This document shows, in pieces, positions 21,972 to 36,000 of a DNA stretch of 64,000 nt. The translations under genes and the position numbers were made by a program. Every line of letters starts with the position of its first letter. Position 1 is the first letter of the stretch. The notes below the pieces were generated by a model. That model saw nothing but the letters and a program-made list of their open reading frames with translations, was not told the origin of the DNA and did not search any database. Source of the stretch: Terramyces sp. JEL0728 (lineage: Eukaryota > Chytridiomycota > Chytridiomycetes > Rhizophydiales > Terramycetaceae); contig JADIIU010000058.1 of the NCBI GenBank assembly GCA_027603945.1, positions 17,864-81,863 of the forward strand, in the 5' to 3' direction.

Positions 21972-24900
21972 TTATTCGAAAGAAAATATCCAATCCAACA
22001 GCTGATTGTCGGCAGAAGCAGGTTGTGTCGGCTCCTTTACTTCAGGGAACATCTTGGTAATGAATGGATTGACTGTGCTCTTTATCTTGTCCTTGTCCGA
22101 GCCACCAACTGTTTCGCAAGCAAATATCGCAGAAAGCACTGACACATTGCTATTAGTCAATGGCGGGAATGATTTCTAAGTTAGTGATATTGTACCGGAG
22201 TCATTGGCTTCTTTCGAATTATTTGATATAGTAATGTCAACACAACTTTCCACAAGTTTTCTGCTTGCTCTTTTACTGTTAGATCTTTCGTGATAGTGTA
22301 GAATGCCAGCTTTGAATAAATTGAATTGATGGAATTTTTCGCTGTTAGACTTAGAACTTTTGGAACATTGCGCACCAAAACTTTAAAATTCAATTCCATC
22401 CCCGATTCTCTTGTTTCCAACTGCTGTTTCCCGTCAGAATCTTCTTGGCGTAACTGCTGATTATTTTGATTGCAGAACAGCACCATTACTTGAGCATTTT
22501 CAGGTTTATACAGTTCAGTAAGATTAAACAAATCCAAAGAGGACGGTGTTGACTGTAATGCCTGTCTGGCATTAACACTTTCGCTTGAGTTTGGTTTACT
22601 CGACTCGATAAACTCTTGGATTTCTTCGGATGGAATATTTTCTGGTAATCTGCAAGTGTCACTGGAAAGGTCCTTTGCAAAGTAAATTATTTCTACTGGG
22701 AGATTGTTTTCCGAATTGATAATAGGCAAATGAAGCCATGTCAAAAAATAAAATGGTGTGGTACTGGAAATTTTGACAGAGTTAAAAATATCATCTACTT
22801 TATCTTTGTAGGACTTTTGTAATTTCATAAATCTAGTGATTGCAGTCATGTATCGTTCGTTGTACTCTGCTGGCTGATCATCAAATATGTCTGTTAAAGA
22901 TTTTTTATATGTTCGCAGGTCATTGACAGTGATGGAGTGAGTACCAGACCCTTTATATTTCTCGGTTATACTATTTTCATCTGCACTTAATAGGTCAATT
23001 GATTCAAATATCGGATCATCTTTTTCGAGAGATTTGAAATTTTCAAAGTCCATTTGGATTCCAATCGGTGCATCTTTGTAGCTGAATATGTCCGAGGTGC
23101 CTGCAATGAGTTTGCATTGGCTGTATCGGTAGACTTGGCAATAAGTGTCAAAGTTATAAGGCTGTCCTGCTTCAATATCCAAAGTTAGCAAAAGAATAGA
23201 TGTGTGGAATTTCTTTTCTTCTGATTGAACAGAGAATTGCAAAATTGATTGGAGCATTTCTCGGGTAAAGTCCGTAAGGCATTTATAAATTTGATCAGTT
23301 ATTGCAAATGCAGCTCTAGCCTTGAAACTATCCAGGGCAATAATGTACTTTAAAATTGAAATCACATCAGAGTGGGCACTGAATTTACAATTAAGGACGG
23401 TCTCTCTCAGGCTGTTTGTCAAGTCAAGCACTTCCTCATTTGTGGATGTTTCAGAAATGGTGATTAATTTGCTGCGCAGTATCGAATATTTCTGTATCAA
23501 AAACTCACAGCGCCATTTAAAATAAAAAGTTGACAGATTTTCCAGTTGGTAGTTATTTTTCCAAAGAGTTATATGTTTATCCATTAGTTCAAAGTATTGT
23601 AATGCTGATTCGTAATGTTGCAGGTACAGTTCCGAATTTGCAAGAGTTTGGGCATTGTTGATCATTGCGAAAACTGCCATTGGATGTCCAATAATAGTTT
23701 CTTGAAGGCGCTGTAGTGATTTTACTCTATATTTTAGCCCTTTGTCATCTAGTCCAGAGAAAGTTAAAATGGTCAATATCAGATTCGATATTTTCGCATT
23801 GATCAATTTAGAATTCAAGGAATAATATTCTTCCTCAAATTCTTTTGCCAATGAATAAGCAAAGGAGTATTTTCCCTCGGCAAAAAGACATTTGACAATA
23901 CCATCTAGGTTTTGATACAGGAAATCATTTCCCAGTTGCGCTGTCAAATGTTGATAAATATTTTGTTTGTGTGTATCACCTGTTTTGAGATTGCTCAGTA
24001 GTTTGCGGATGGAGAGTGCCCTAGAGTTTAATTCCAAATTACCACTTCAGGGCAGATTTGAATCGTTTTTGTATCAGATATGTGTGGCGGAGAACATCAA
24101 ACAACAGGATAAGCTGCTGATAGCTGGACACGGTGCTCTCTAGATCTTTTTGATATTTTACATCATCGTCAGAGGCATTGATGATTTCCTGCTTTCCTTT
24201 AAAGTTAGTTTGCAAGTTTTGAGTGTGTTTGTAAATCATTGCTCTAACAGTGGTAATAACATCAATCTGCCAAGCATCATAGTCAAGCTTTGGAACATCA
24301 ATCCTATTAATTTCTTGTTTGTACGATTCAAACTCTTCACAAGAAGTAGTGTTGTTGGAAACACCTGCCGATTCGAATACAGTCAAAACCAATTTAATCC
24401 TGGCAATATCATAATCAACAGCAAATTTCGGTGGGTTATGCAATTTTGTCTTATCAGATAATGGTAAGATGAGGACCTGTTTCAATACCATAAAGTGATT
24501 TGCGGTCAAAGGATAAAAGCTGTTATCGAACTGCATATCTGTTCCAGCATCTTCGCTTTTCTTTTTGAGAGTGTTGGATTTCGAAGCTTGATACAGGCAG
24601 TTTACAGCCTCATTAATTAATCCAATTTGTGTTAGAGCTTCCGACTTGATAATCAATATTGCACTACATACTGGGATTGAACAAAGAATGTTCTTTGATA
24701 TATAGTCTGCAGATGCTAGTAAAGGCATGCACACTACAGCCATCTGATTTTGTATCAACAGGTTCGAGAGATATAGTAAATTGTCGACATATTCGACAGG
24801 ATTTAACTCATGTTTACTCATGAATATGTCGCTGCCAGAATATAAACTGTCAAGCTGGATATCCACATACGCCAAATAGTTTGTAGGATTTGGAATAGCA

Positions 24901-27900
24901 TAGTATAGACAAGCGATGTTCAAATGGGCGGCAATCCAGACAATTTCCAACTTTTTATCTACATTGCTGTAATACGTGTATTTAGCAATTCTAGTTAACG
25001 CATTTGCCACTTGGATTGCTTTAAATATTCCACCTAGCTTGTCAATCATAACTCTGGCATTTTCTTCGGAAAACTGGGCCGTTGTATCGATTTCAAAATA
25101 TTTCGTGATGGTTTTCAAAACGCGGTGCTGTCCTGAAAGCAAATCAAGGCCTTTAGACCAAAACGTAGTGGCACCAGAGAAATTCCCCACTTCATGAAGA
25201 AAGTTCCCAAATTCAATTGATGTCGACCCTGCTAAACATTTGTTGTTTTCCTTGGAAGCTTTTAAAATGGCATTTTCATAAATATCAAAGATTTCAGATT
25301 GCATATTTTCTTTTTCATGCAAAATCTTTCCTTCCAAGCAGCTTTCCAAGTGATAAGCCGCCACTTTATAGCGACAATAGAACAACTGTTCTTCTGCTTG
25401 TCGGCCTGGGTGGAATTCAGGAGCAGTATGCAACACAGCATTGTTGTTTTTTATCACTTCCGTGCAATACTGAATCAATGGATTCAGAATACAATCCAAA
25501 GTTGGGCCAAATGTATTTTGGACTTTTTTTGTAAATTGGAGCAATCTATTGTATCTACCAGATGAGTGAATTACTTCAATGATAAACAACAGAAATTCAC
25601 TGCAGAAAGCTAAATCTATTATTTGATGCTGGTTAAATTGTTGTCTGTCGGTCCAGCTACCTATAAATTGGTCGTGAATAACTTCAAAGTACGCTTTAAC
25701 TGGAATTACTCCTTTTTTTGCTCCTATCGGGGTTGAATTTTGTAAAAAGGCATTTCCTTGGGGAACTTTTGAAATCTGGAGGGATTTTAAAGTATCAACA
25801 ATAACATTTCCCACAGTAAAAAGCCCTCTCCATAAGGTTTGTTTCCAGAAAGGTATGTCCAGTTTTCCAGTGTAAAACATAAATTTCATTGCTACCCACA
25901 GTGATTTCGAATATTTTAGTATCTTTAGAGGATCATAGGATCTACTGGCAATTACTATTGATTGAGTAAATGCTTGTATCATATCTACGGTCTGGGTGTG
26001 CTGGAATGAGCTGGGATCCAAGTTATTTTCCTTTTTATTCAGCTGCTTAATCATAAATGATCCGCTTGATCTAAATTCTACCCATTCTGTTAACGCATTC
26101 TCCTTGAAATCGTTCAAGTTGTATTGATACAGCTTTGAGTCTTTTCTGAACTGTATAAACAGTGCTCTGGCCCTAAAATACAGCAAAGAGGACCGCCATG
26201 GGTTTTCATAATCTAAAATTAGCCGTAGCCGTCTAGCATAGCATCTGCGGTGCCACAAATAGTACAGCTTTGTATCCAAGACTTTGACCGCTTGATCAAT
26301 CCTATCCCTTTCCGCAGTAGACATCCCGCTGAAATAAGCATGTCGATGAGTTGCACGTTTCCTTTTCGCCATCTGAATTGATGTTAGTTCGCTGTCAGCA
26401 TTCGCTTCATGATTCGTATTTGGGGGGCTAGCAGAATTAGCTCTGGAAAGATCACGCTTTGGGGAACTATTCGAAGAATTTTTTGGGCTGCCTGAACTTG
26501 CTCTAGACACTGGAGCTCTAGGCGGAGTAGTTGCTGTGCTACGGGGACGTTCTTTGGAGGAATGTCTTGAACTGCTGGATCCGCTTGTCAACGACGGTGT
26601 TGTTGACGCAGGTCTTGAATCCGCTGTATTCCTTTCAGGTGAATGTTCGACAACTACTTTTTTCTTTTCTTCGCTTTTCTCCAATTCTCTGCCTCTTGTG
26701 TGGTCCCTACAGTGAAAAGTAATTACCCATGGTGCGCCTTTCCTTTTATAGACTCCATTAAAGCTGCTTTGTCTTGAGCAAACAGCTGCCGCCGTCTCCG
26801 TTTTATGACGATCTCTTTTTTATGGTGAGATACATCTTCTAGCAATTCGTCCATTCTAGACACAATCTGACACCTACTATTAGTACAGAAAATACCTTCT
26901 ATCTACCCAGTCTTCTAATTCCACACTCAATCTGATAGCTGTATCTATAGACTCCTTTTCAATGCACCAAGAAACTATTCTAGTAACAATTTCTACATAT
27001 CTTGGATGCTTTCGGAATTTAGTCAGCTCTTGCATTGTAGTTTCTGGCCCGGCTGTTATGAACAGCAAGAACACATCTTTCAAAGTTGTTGAATTATCAA
27101 GCGTCTTCCTGGACAGAGTTTTCCTAGCATTTGGATCATTCATTAGCGACAGAGGAACAGCTTTATGTTTGGCCATTAAGACCTCCATTAACTCGTAGAA
27201 CATGTCAAATTGTTTTCTTTGGAAAGAAACGCCAAATTTGCTTGGTTTTGTAACTGCAACTTTTGCCAGATAGCCAAATTCTGTGAGATAGTTGGACGAC
27301 GAACGCTTTGCCTTTCCTTTGTGGGGTTTATAGATATATCCCAACAAACTAGTCTCCATCATATTCGAGTTTATAATTTTGATTTCCGCAGAATAGGTTG
27401 AAATGTTGATTAAAGAATTTGTGTCGTATGCAACTTGAGCTGCTAATGGTACGTCTCCCAATTCAATCAGCCTTGTAACCAAATGGAATGTTATTGGCAC
27501 CAAAAATTCCCGAAGCCCTTTTGATTTGTCGTTTTCAAATGCCCCAGCTTGTTTCAACAAGGTGCTATGACACTTTAGCAGAATGTTTAAGATAAATGGC
27601 GTGTAGATGTCTGTTCGAAGGAATGGGAGGATTTCTTGATAGAGTTTAAGGATACAGAGAATTTCCAAGCTTGGTTGGTCAGTGTATTTTGCACATTCAC
27701 TGGCAATCAAGTAGTCTCTGCATAGTTCAAATCGCAAATATTGGGTAAGCAACAAACTATTTGATTGTTCGCTATTATTAAATTCTGATTTCCGCATCTC
27801 TATATAGTAAAAGCACGATTGAATAAACCCTCTTATTATAGCCTTGTTTGTAGTAGTCAGTGTTTCGTAATTAATTTCAAAAGCGGTCTGGCTGTCTTCA

Positions 27901-30900
27901 ACCGGCAGCCCATCCATGAAATTCCGTAGTAAATGCACAGGCTGTTTGCTTTTGATTAATTGCGATTCAATTGTGCTCATAGCCAGAGTTACAATTTCTT
28001 TGTCGTCCATTTCCATAGCGATTGAAAGAATGTATGTCCAACACAAATTGATGCTGAGTGGCAATGATGCTACTACAGATATTGAATCAGACTTTAGCTG
28101 GATGCCGTTGGAAGAATCTGCATTCACACTGTCATATAATGCAAAATTGACAAGATATTTAAAACTGCTATCCAGCCCTGTAAGGGTTACCAACGAATTT
28201 AAAAGCAGTGGCCTCATAATCCTAGTGCCACTTACCGTGCGAGACTTGATATTTTTGTTTGCTGTACTTCCAAACGCTTGATACCAGTGCAAAGTACGTC
28301 CTCCCTGTGATGGAATAGAAATTGTGATTGAATTCGAAGTTCGGCGGATCAACTTTGGAGCACTTGAGTTATTGTCATCTTTCATGCTATCTAATAAAGC
28401 ATCCTCCTGCTTTCTTCCATCTCGTAAATATTTCACAGCTTTTCTGAGAAGAAGCCCTCTATCTTCATAAGATAGTCCTTTTCCATGTAAAATTGTTGCA
28501 AGCAAAAACAGTCCGCGTTTTACTGGATCATCCCCGCAATTTGAGAATAAAATTGACTCATTTGGAGGCTGAAATTCAGTGGTAATTTCAAACTTTATAT
28601 GCTTGAGTTTAAGTGTTTCCTCCTTTTTTTTGCGCAATTTGCTCAAGGTTTGTTCATAGTCGTTCTTGATGATGCATCTGTAGTAGAAACTGAGAACATC
28701 CACATACAAACAGGCAAAATCTCGAATTGTTCTATCATTCGCAGTGTTTGAATATATTTTGTGGTACGATGGGTCAGCCGTCGCGCAATCCTTGAAATCC
28801 ACAGCCCCTCCAATATTAATATCTCTTGCTCTGTTGATGTTGACGCAGCATTCCTTTAATACGCTTGTTGCATCTTCAAATTTGCCCATGCATTCGTAAA
28901 TTAATGCCAGTTTTTGGGATATTCCTACACCAAGAACAATTATTTGGGTATCTGTAAAATAGTGAATTCTGCAAAATATGGAATGAATAAATCCCAATAC
29001 CAATAAAATTGCATCATCGGCTTTTAAATAGTATATCTTTGGTGCATCCAAGGTGGACTTGATATCCCTAAGGAAAGGTTCCACAAAACTCCACAATAAC
29101 AGGGCAGAATCAATCACCAGGTAAGGGGATTTTGTAAGCAATTCGCCGCATTCTAAACATTCCAAAATTGAATTGCAGAAAATAGCTGTTGTTTGCTGAA
29201 CTTGGTCTGTTAAATCAAATCTTGAAGCTCTGAAATCACTCGGTGTTGCTCTTCCAGCCAAATTTGACTGAAAAAACACTTTTCGATCAATTTGGAACGA
29301 AAATACAAACTGTGCAGCTGCAAGCCGTAAGTTTGTTTCCAAGTATAGCGGGTTTGTTCGTTTAATTGGAAATGAACGAATAATGTCAAAAAGTGTTTCC
29401 AATTTGCTCCAATTCCGGTATCTGAACAAGAATTGAGAAAACTTGACAACTTCATGAATCTCATAATTGCTATCTTCCACCTTTGGTATTTCCACCTCTT
29501 CGGCTTCAAAGTGCTGGCGCTTTTCTTTGATCTCGGCTTTTAGCGCATATGATCCACTAAGCAAATTAAAAGCTTTATCCATCAGCATTGAGATGATATA
29601 CTCCGCTAAGGAATTATCGTCAACCTTGTCTTGTATCTTCAAACGCTTGTCGAAAGTAATAATTCCTTCCAGTGCCAATGTAATAATCGAAAACTGCTCT
29701 GCTTTGGAAGTAAGAAGATCCAAAGCAGAATTAATTTCTTCCCAGCAACTTTTCTTTAGTTTCAGCTCTTCGGTATCCTCCTTTATTACCTTCTTCTTTT
29801 CCAGTTTTTTGTTGGTGTCGGGTTCAGCTTTATTTTCTTCTTTGAGCGGAACAGTGTTCGCCTCAAGTTGAGAAAAATTCTCAGTGTTTAATGGATATTG
29901 AGAAATGAATTTCCTGTATATATCCAGATGGTGACTTTTGTGATTTTGAAAATCAACGGGGAAATTAAAGATATTGTAGGAAAATAGGAAATGTTTGGAG
30001 CTCCATCCGATAATTGTTTGCATCTCCTTTTGCCAACTAAAGTTTTCGAGGAAAGATTTCGCGTTGCAAGTTGTAACTACATTGGCCGCCATTAACTGCT
30101 TTACTTTTTCAAGGATATCCGGTTTCTGTACAACACCAGATTTGATTTTCATGGAAATGATCAAAAATTGAAGCAACTTGATTCCATTTTGGATATTTTT
30201 TTGATGAGCAGTGTCTTCTGGCTTTGATATCAAAGTTAGGATTGACAGTTTGGTTTTTAAGAAATCTAATCCGCATCTATCCTCAGCTTCGTGAACAATC
30301 CATTTATATGAAGACATGGTGATGAACACAAAGACGTTTGAAATTTCCTTCATTTCATACACCGTTTGATTTTCCAAAAAGCTTAGTATCCACAGTGACA
30401 CTTCTTTTGCCTATGTTAGGTAAGCGTACCATCAATGGATTCCCAACATTGGCAAGAAATTGAGCAATTTGATATAAATGATAGACAGTCATCAAAACCG
30501 TCCATTTCAACGGGTAGTTCTGAGTCGTGAATTGGAAAGCGTTGTTCTTTAATTCATCCACCAACTGTTTAACTTGCTCTATCGTTTGAGGGTGGTTGAT
30601 CCCAAAATCAACATTTACTATTGAAAGAAACTGAACTACAAGCTTACTAAAATACAATCCAGCCTCGATTTCTTCTATTTCTCCGGCATTTTCTTCGTTT
30701 ACATCCGCAACACGCGCTATAGTTGGCATAGCACTAAAATAATCTTCTACATAGAGAAAGCAGCTTTCATATGCTAAACTGTGACATCCTTTTATTTCCA
30801 ACAAGTTGCTGCCAAAATCTAGGCATTTCTTTAAAAACAGCTTTTTATCCAGATATTTCTTGTATTTTTCCAAGCAGTGCAAGAACTGAGATGCAACAAT

Positions 30901-31080
30901 CCTATACTGGCTTACATTTTCCTTGGACAGCAGAACTGCTTGCAATGATTTTAACATGTACCGCACTTCACTTTCAAACATTGCCACCAGACCATCCAAG
31001 GCAATGTAAGAGTCTTTGACTGGCTCCCAGCCAGCTGCATCATGGCTGGGTTTGTCAGGGTTTGTATTTGTTTTTTTCAT
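21972..31080 (-). CDS. CFAP54: CFAP54-like giant cilium/flagellum protein
   Basis: CFAP54 is a very large protein of the axoneme central apparatus, needed for ciliary motility. Six exons give 3001 residues (human CFAP54 about 3096); introns are 30411-30429, 26874-26895, 26707-26726, 24021-24042 and 22176-22195. It is helical throughout with TPR-like packing (KKCLDFGSNLLEIKGCHSLAYE near the N-terminus; many Leu/Tyr helical pairs after). A low-complexity Ser/Thr/Pro insert sits about residues 1470-1560. Later segments such as SYDPLKILKYSKSLWVAMKFM and HLNIACLYYAIPNPTNYLA fit my memory of the family. Recognition rests on length, architecture and partial motif memory, not a search; CFAP46-like is the main alternative. 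One intron has a tandem TAGTAG acceptor (26874 or 26877). Confidence 0.68.
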
Positions 31081-31324
31081 CAAAAGCAAAGAGTGCGCGT
31101 TCTACTGCGTGTTATATAGTAACAAGCAGCTAATTGGGACATTAAATTCGGCAATAAAAAAGTGTGATTCGCCGTTATAACTATTCCAACAAAGTGTAGC
31201 ATATTCATTATAATGGCCGTGGTCGACTCTTATTGCAGCCTGCTTGGTTGAATGTATGCCACATGTCCATACACTGCCCCTTCAATTTGTGTAACATCAT
31301 GGCTCAAAAAAGTTTCAAGAAAAA

Positions 31325-32983
31325 ATGAGAAAGAAAGCTTGCGATTCATGCAGGCAAAAGAAGAGAAAGTGTGATGGACAAACCCCGTGCTCATATTGTG
31401 TAAAAACAGCACACCTGAACTCCAACAAATTACCAAACTGCACATATAATAGACTCCAATCTAGCACCAATGCCAAGACAGTCATACCGACTACCCCACC
31501 CTACGACGATTCAATATTTAATTACAAATTAGTGGATTCAAAGTCGCCTATATCAAATATCCTGCCTTTAAATATGGAATATGATTTGATTAGACTGTGT
31601 GTGCTGCTGAATCCGCTGTTGGTGACACATGTTGACGATATGCTCCGCATATTCAAGGATTTCAAAATTACTAAAGAACTGCATTTGACTTTGTGTGGTA
31701 ATATCAAGTTGATTATAGGCTTCGGAGTCATGTATTCTAATCACCCTCAGATATCCCCCAAAAGGGCACTGTCCTCCAACTATCTTGCAAATGCAAAAGC
31801 GATATTAGATGATTTGAGCCCTTCCGCTAATTTCGGAGTAGATTATTGCCTGGATTTACTGCGCACCTTTATCGTCATGGGAGTTTGCCAATTTGGGTTT
31901 CATGAAGTTGATTCCGCACTGGAGTGTATGGGCACTCTGCAAGAACTTATCCCAAGATTAGGGATTTTTGAAGGGATATTTGATGAAACCAACTGCATGG
32001 CTGATGGGGACAGATTGCGCAGACAAATATTATGGCAGAGCTGCTTGCTTATCGATACGCTGGGTTCAAATGCAAGCGGACAAGATTTTATTTTGGACGA
32101 CAACCTGTTTGATTGGAAAATCCAACCTTCAATATCCTATTTTGTTGGAATATCAAAGGAAAGCTTACAACCCTTCAATCAGCTAAACCCGATAACCCAC
32201 TCTCTTTGGGTTGATGAAAAGGCAACTCATTTCCTGAATGGAATGTGCGACCTTGGATTCCTGTCTGTGGAAAATGATTTGCACTACCTCACACAGTCGC
32301 GATTTTCAATCATCAAAACTTTTAGAAAAGTTATACTGTATGCTAGAGCTTATGATAAAGGATTGGCAGAGCATATTGATTACCATTCGTTACATGCCGA
32401 GCTGTTGCTATGGATGAAGGATTTGCCTGCTGCACTCAAACCAATTTCTAATCTAGAAATGTACGCCAAAACGATCCCAGCCCTTGAATCGCCTAATGAT
32501 ATATGGGCAAGGCATCCTACCGCAGTCCAGGATTTCTTGTTGTTCCTGTCTGGCCTGGTTCACTTGCATCTGCCTGGTGCGCAGAAAAACTCACAGTTCC
32601 CATATGTTCTTGACCAAAACAGCGCAGCTCAATTTACGTCAAAGGAAATTGTTCTTGCCTGCTTTAACGTACTTATCTATGTCATTGAAACAATGTACGC
32701 GTTTTCCGACAATCAGTTTATAAATTCCCCTGGCAAATTAACACCGACAATGTCGGATATGATGGCTGTTTTGCACATTTACAACATCACCTCGTCAGCA
32801 ATCATCACCAGCAGATGTTTCCCAGCAATTCAGTCTGAAATCTTATCGGTGCAATCGCTGACAGAAATTTATATCCTTCCTTTCCTAAAGTCGATTGGCA
32901 CCATTTGGCCAATGTCAGAGCATTATTATGTGAAAATATCTGCATTTATCAAGCTCGATCCTGATTTTGTTATGGAAGAGTGA
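31325..32983 (+). CDS. Zn2Cys6 fungal transcription factor
   Basis: A single-exon protein of 552 residues. The binuclear zinc cluster opens the protein: CDSCRQKKRKCDGQTPCSYC, then a Cys at residue 39. Spacing is C-x2-C-x6-C-x5-C-x2-C-x13-C; the last gap is longer than the usual 6-9, with HLNSNKLPN inserted. The basic KKRKC segment is the DNA-contact helix. The rest (about residues 80-540) is helical and resembles the fungal-specific transcription factor middle region found behind such clusters. It acts in the nucleus; the target genes cannot be inferred. This class is essentially fungal, and supports the assignment of the window. It diverges from CFAP54 across 244 nt. Confidence 0.88.
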   Translation: MRKKACDSCRQKKRKCDGQTPCSYCVKTAHLNSNKLPNCTYNRLQSSTNAKTVIPTTPPYDDSIFNYKLVDSKSPISNILPLNMEYDLIRLCVLLNPLLVTHVDDMLRIFKDFKITKELHLTLCGNIKLIIGFGVMYSNHPQISPKRALSSNYLANAKAILDDLSPSANFGVDYCLDLLRTFIVMGVCQFGFHEVDSALECMGTLQELIPRLGIFEGIFDETNCMADGDRLRRQILWQSCLLIDTLGSNASGQDFILDDNLFDWKIQPSISYFVGISKESLQPFNQLNPITHSLWVDEKATHFLNGMCDLGFLSVENDLHYLTQSRFSIIKTFRKVILYARAYDKGLAEHIDYHSLHAELLLWMKDLPAALKPISNLEMYAKTIPALESPNDIWARHPTAVQDFLLFLSGLVHLHLPGAQKNSQFPYVLDQNSAAQFTSKEIVLACFNVLIYVIETMYAFSDNQFINSPGKLTPTMSDMMAVLHIYNITSSAIITSRCFPAIQSEILSVQSLTEIYILPFLKSIGTIWPMSEHYYVKISAFIKLDPDFVMEE

Positions 32984-33046
32984 CTGTGCAAATAATAAAC
33001 AAACCTATTGTGTTGATGAAATATACGGTTTACAAATTCCACCAAC

Positions 33047-36000
33047 ATGTCTTCGGCATTCTTTTTCACTTCGGATTGGGATAGAAATGCATTCAAAGGG
33101 GAAATACCTGGAAAAGTAAAACCAATGTTGACATTAGACATTTCACCAGATCCGCATAACAGACAAAGATTTGGAAACATTACCAAGAGCAATTTATAAC
33201 GATTTTGTATCTGAATTAAAATTAAGAGAAGAAGGGGTTTCAGGCACCACTTCTTCCGATATCCGTCCCCTAAAGTACATCAACGAACCAGACTTTCTAC
33301 TGAATCTTTGCGTATACTCAAAATCAGAGCTTCCAAAAGAAGAACCTGAAAACGTGTATGACCAGACTCCAGTATTCAAAACTAACCTAGGCTGGAAGTG
33401 AAGATAATTTGGCAGACGAAAATTCAAGGACAGTGATTTTAACAGACTGGGGTATAGATATTCTGAATTTCTCTTTAAAAGATGCCATCCCGCCAATAAA
33501 CAAACCGAAAATCCCCTCTCCAGAAGAAAGACCAGTGCATATCTATGGGAAAAATGAAGCGCGATTGGGCTTTGCAGTTCATCAGAGATACAGCACTTGT
33601 CTGAATAGGCTAGCAGCAACTTTGCCCAATGAAATTGAAAGTGCATATAAAAACTGCTCAGAAATGATCACTGAAAGAGACAATTGCACCTCCAAAAATG
33701 TTTTGAAATACAAGAGAAAATTTGTAAAGAAAGAACAGGTGACAAGAGGCTTGAGCTATTTAGGAAGGGGAAACCTCGATGTACGCATGGGATGGTATTT
33801 CGTAACTAATGCTCAGGGCAAATCTGTCGCAGTTTGACAATCAAAACTATGTTGGGGATATTGCAGAAAATTTAGTTCGTGAAGATCTCGAAACTCAGCC
33901 ATCCAGTGCGTCTTTTGCAGCAGAATTAGCCCAAGCGCCTTATCAAGCAAAGCAAGCTTTACTTCGAAAGGTATCGAAAAAAGGAACCGTATCGCGACCA
34001 TCCGCCAGTGGAAGGGCAAGTGTAGAGAGTTCTAAAAAGCCAATCCTAAAATCTTTTGAGCAAGAGGCCAAGTTTGTTTCTGCTGGAATAACCTTGCAAT
34101 CGCCATCCAATTTGGACACGCAAACTCCAAAAGATATCACAGATATCAAAGAACCAGACAGCATTTGGGAATCAAAAACACAAACCGAAACCAAACACGA
34201 GCAACAGGAAAAGATTTTCAAAAGGATTTCAGTAGTGAAGGGACGATCTTCCATATTGGAGAAAAAAGAAAGCGTAAAAGATACAAAAATACAGCCAGAA
34301 GAAAAGGACGAAGAAATAAATCTAGAGGAAGAAGAGCGATGGATTGAAAGTCAGAAGAATGCAATGTTTAGTTCCAGATTCAAAGAAGATCCTTTAGTTG
34401 CTGCACCTGCCTCGAAATCAGAAATCGCTAGTGAAAATGGGCCAGTGCAATCAAAGCTCGGCAAATTAATAGAAAATTCCCCAGAATTAGCATCATTAAT
34501 GTCCTCCAAACTGAACGCTGCGCTGAAAAAGGAACAAGCTAAAGACAACGCCATGAATCCAAAAGGCGAACTGCCAACCCAAGACAATATTAGCCAGGGG
34601 AGCTTTTTATCAAGATTTGACAAAATATTGGAAAGCAATTCCAATACTATTGGCGACATCGAATCAACCACTGTTTCGCGATTTGACAAGTTTGTCGTTG
34701 CTACTAAAAAGGAAGATGAAATACCTCCTAAAGCGGAACAAGAGAATATTACGCCAAAGAGGATCTCGACTACCACCGCCGGTAAGCAGTCAAGGCTGGA
34801 AAGACTGTTAAGCATCGAAAAAGGTGCCGAACCTCCAGTAACAGCAATCGAAGAGAAAAAGGATCTTCATGAACCAATTATGATAAACGACAAGAAAGAA
34901 TTCGAAAATAAGGTCCAGTTGGCTGAATTTGATTACAATGAAATTAAACTGGAAACAAAAATAGAGATGTTTAAAGAACAGTCTCCAATCAGCGCAAATA
35001 CAAATATTTCAACCACTCCAAAAACTTTAATAGCTGAATCTTTAACATCTGCAGTTGTCCAACCCCCAACAATCGCAATTCCTGATGCGATACGAGAACA
35101 GGATGTGTCCTCTGTGTCTCCACCGCCAATCCCACCTTCATCTAGCAAACCTGCAAGGCAAGTTCCACACACCGCAGAACCTGAAAGTCATTTGGAAATC
35201 CACGAACTGCCAGAGCAGAGCCGTATCAGTTCATATTCTACGTACTCTACCACTGAAACCATTTCCGAAGGAAAGAAGAAAGGGTTAGGAGGAAAGGTAA
35301 AGAAGTGGGCAGAAAAAATGTCTGGTAAATCATCCAAAGAAAATCTTGCAAAGAGTACAGAAAGTCTCGCATCAACGGAAAAGCTTAAAGATAGTGATGA
35401 ATCGCCAAAGAAGAAGCATGGTTTGATGTCATCGATTGCCAGTAGCTTGCACAAATCAAACAACAGCATCAAAGAGTCTGTTGATGAAATACAGAGTCCT
35501 GATTCGCACGGGAGTCAACTGCGTTCCAGCTCTAGTGCCCACTCGTTAGAAATCCTTGGAGATGAATCTTCCCCAAAAAAGAAAAAAGGACTCCTAGCCT
35601 CATTTGGATTGTCTAAATCCAAAGAAAAATTAAATGAGAGCAGCAAACCAAGAGAATCAATTACCAGCCAAGCAAGAAAAAAATCTGTCGCAGAAAGTAA
35701 CATTGAGCTAGAAGCAGAATCACTTCCATTGAACAACGTAGCTGAAAGCAAGCCAGTAACCAATCGGCCAAGTCCAAACATCGAAAGTTTGCCTGTGCTA
35801 CCAACAAAAACCATTTCAAAGTCAGTAGAAAGCGTGGAAATTACATCTCAAACATTGCCTTTGGAAAATCATGTAAAGAAAGTCGACAGCCCAAAAGTTG
35901 AGGTTTCTGAACCAGAAAAGAACAAAAATGGCACCGAATCAAAATCTCCTGTTAAAATTGTTGAAGAGGTACCGAACAACGCTCAACCCCAATTTGAAAA

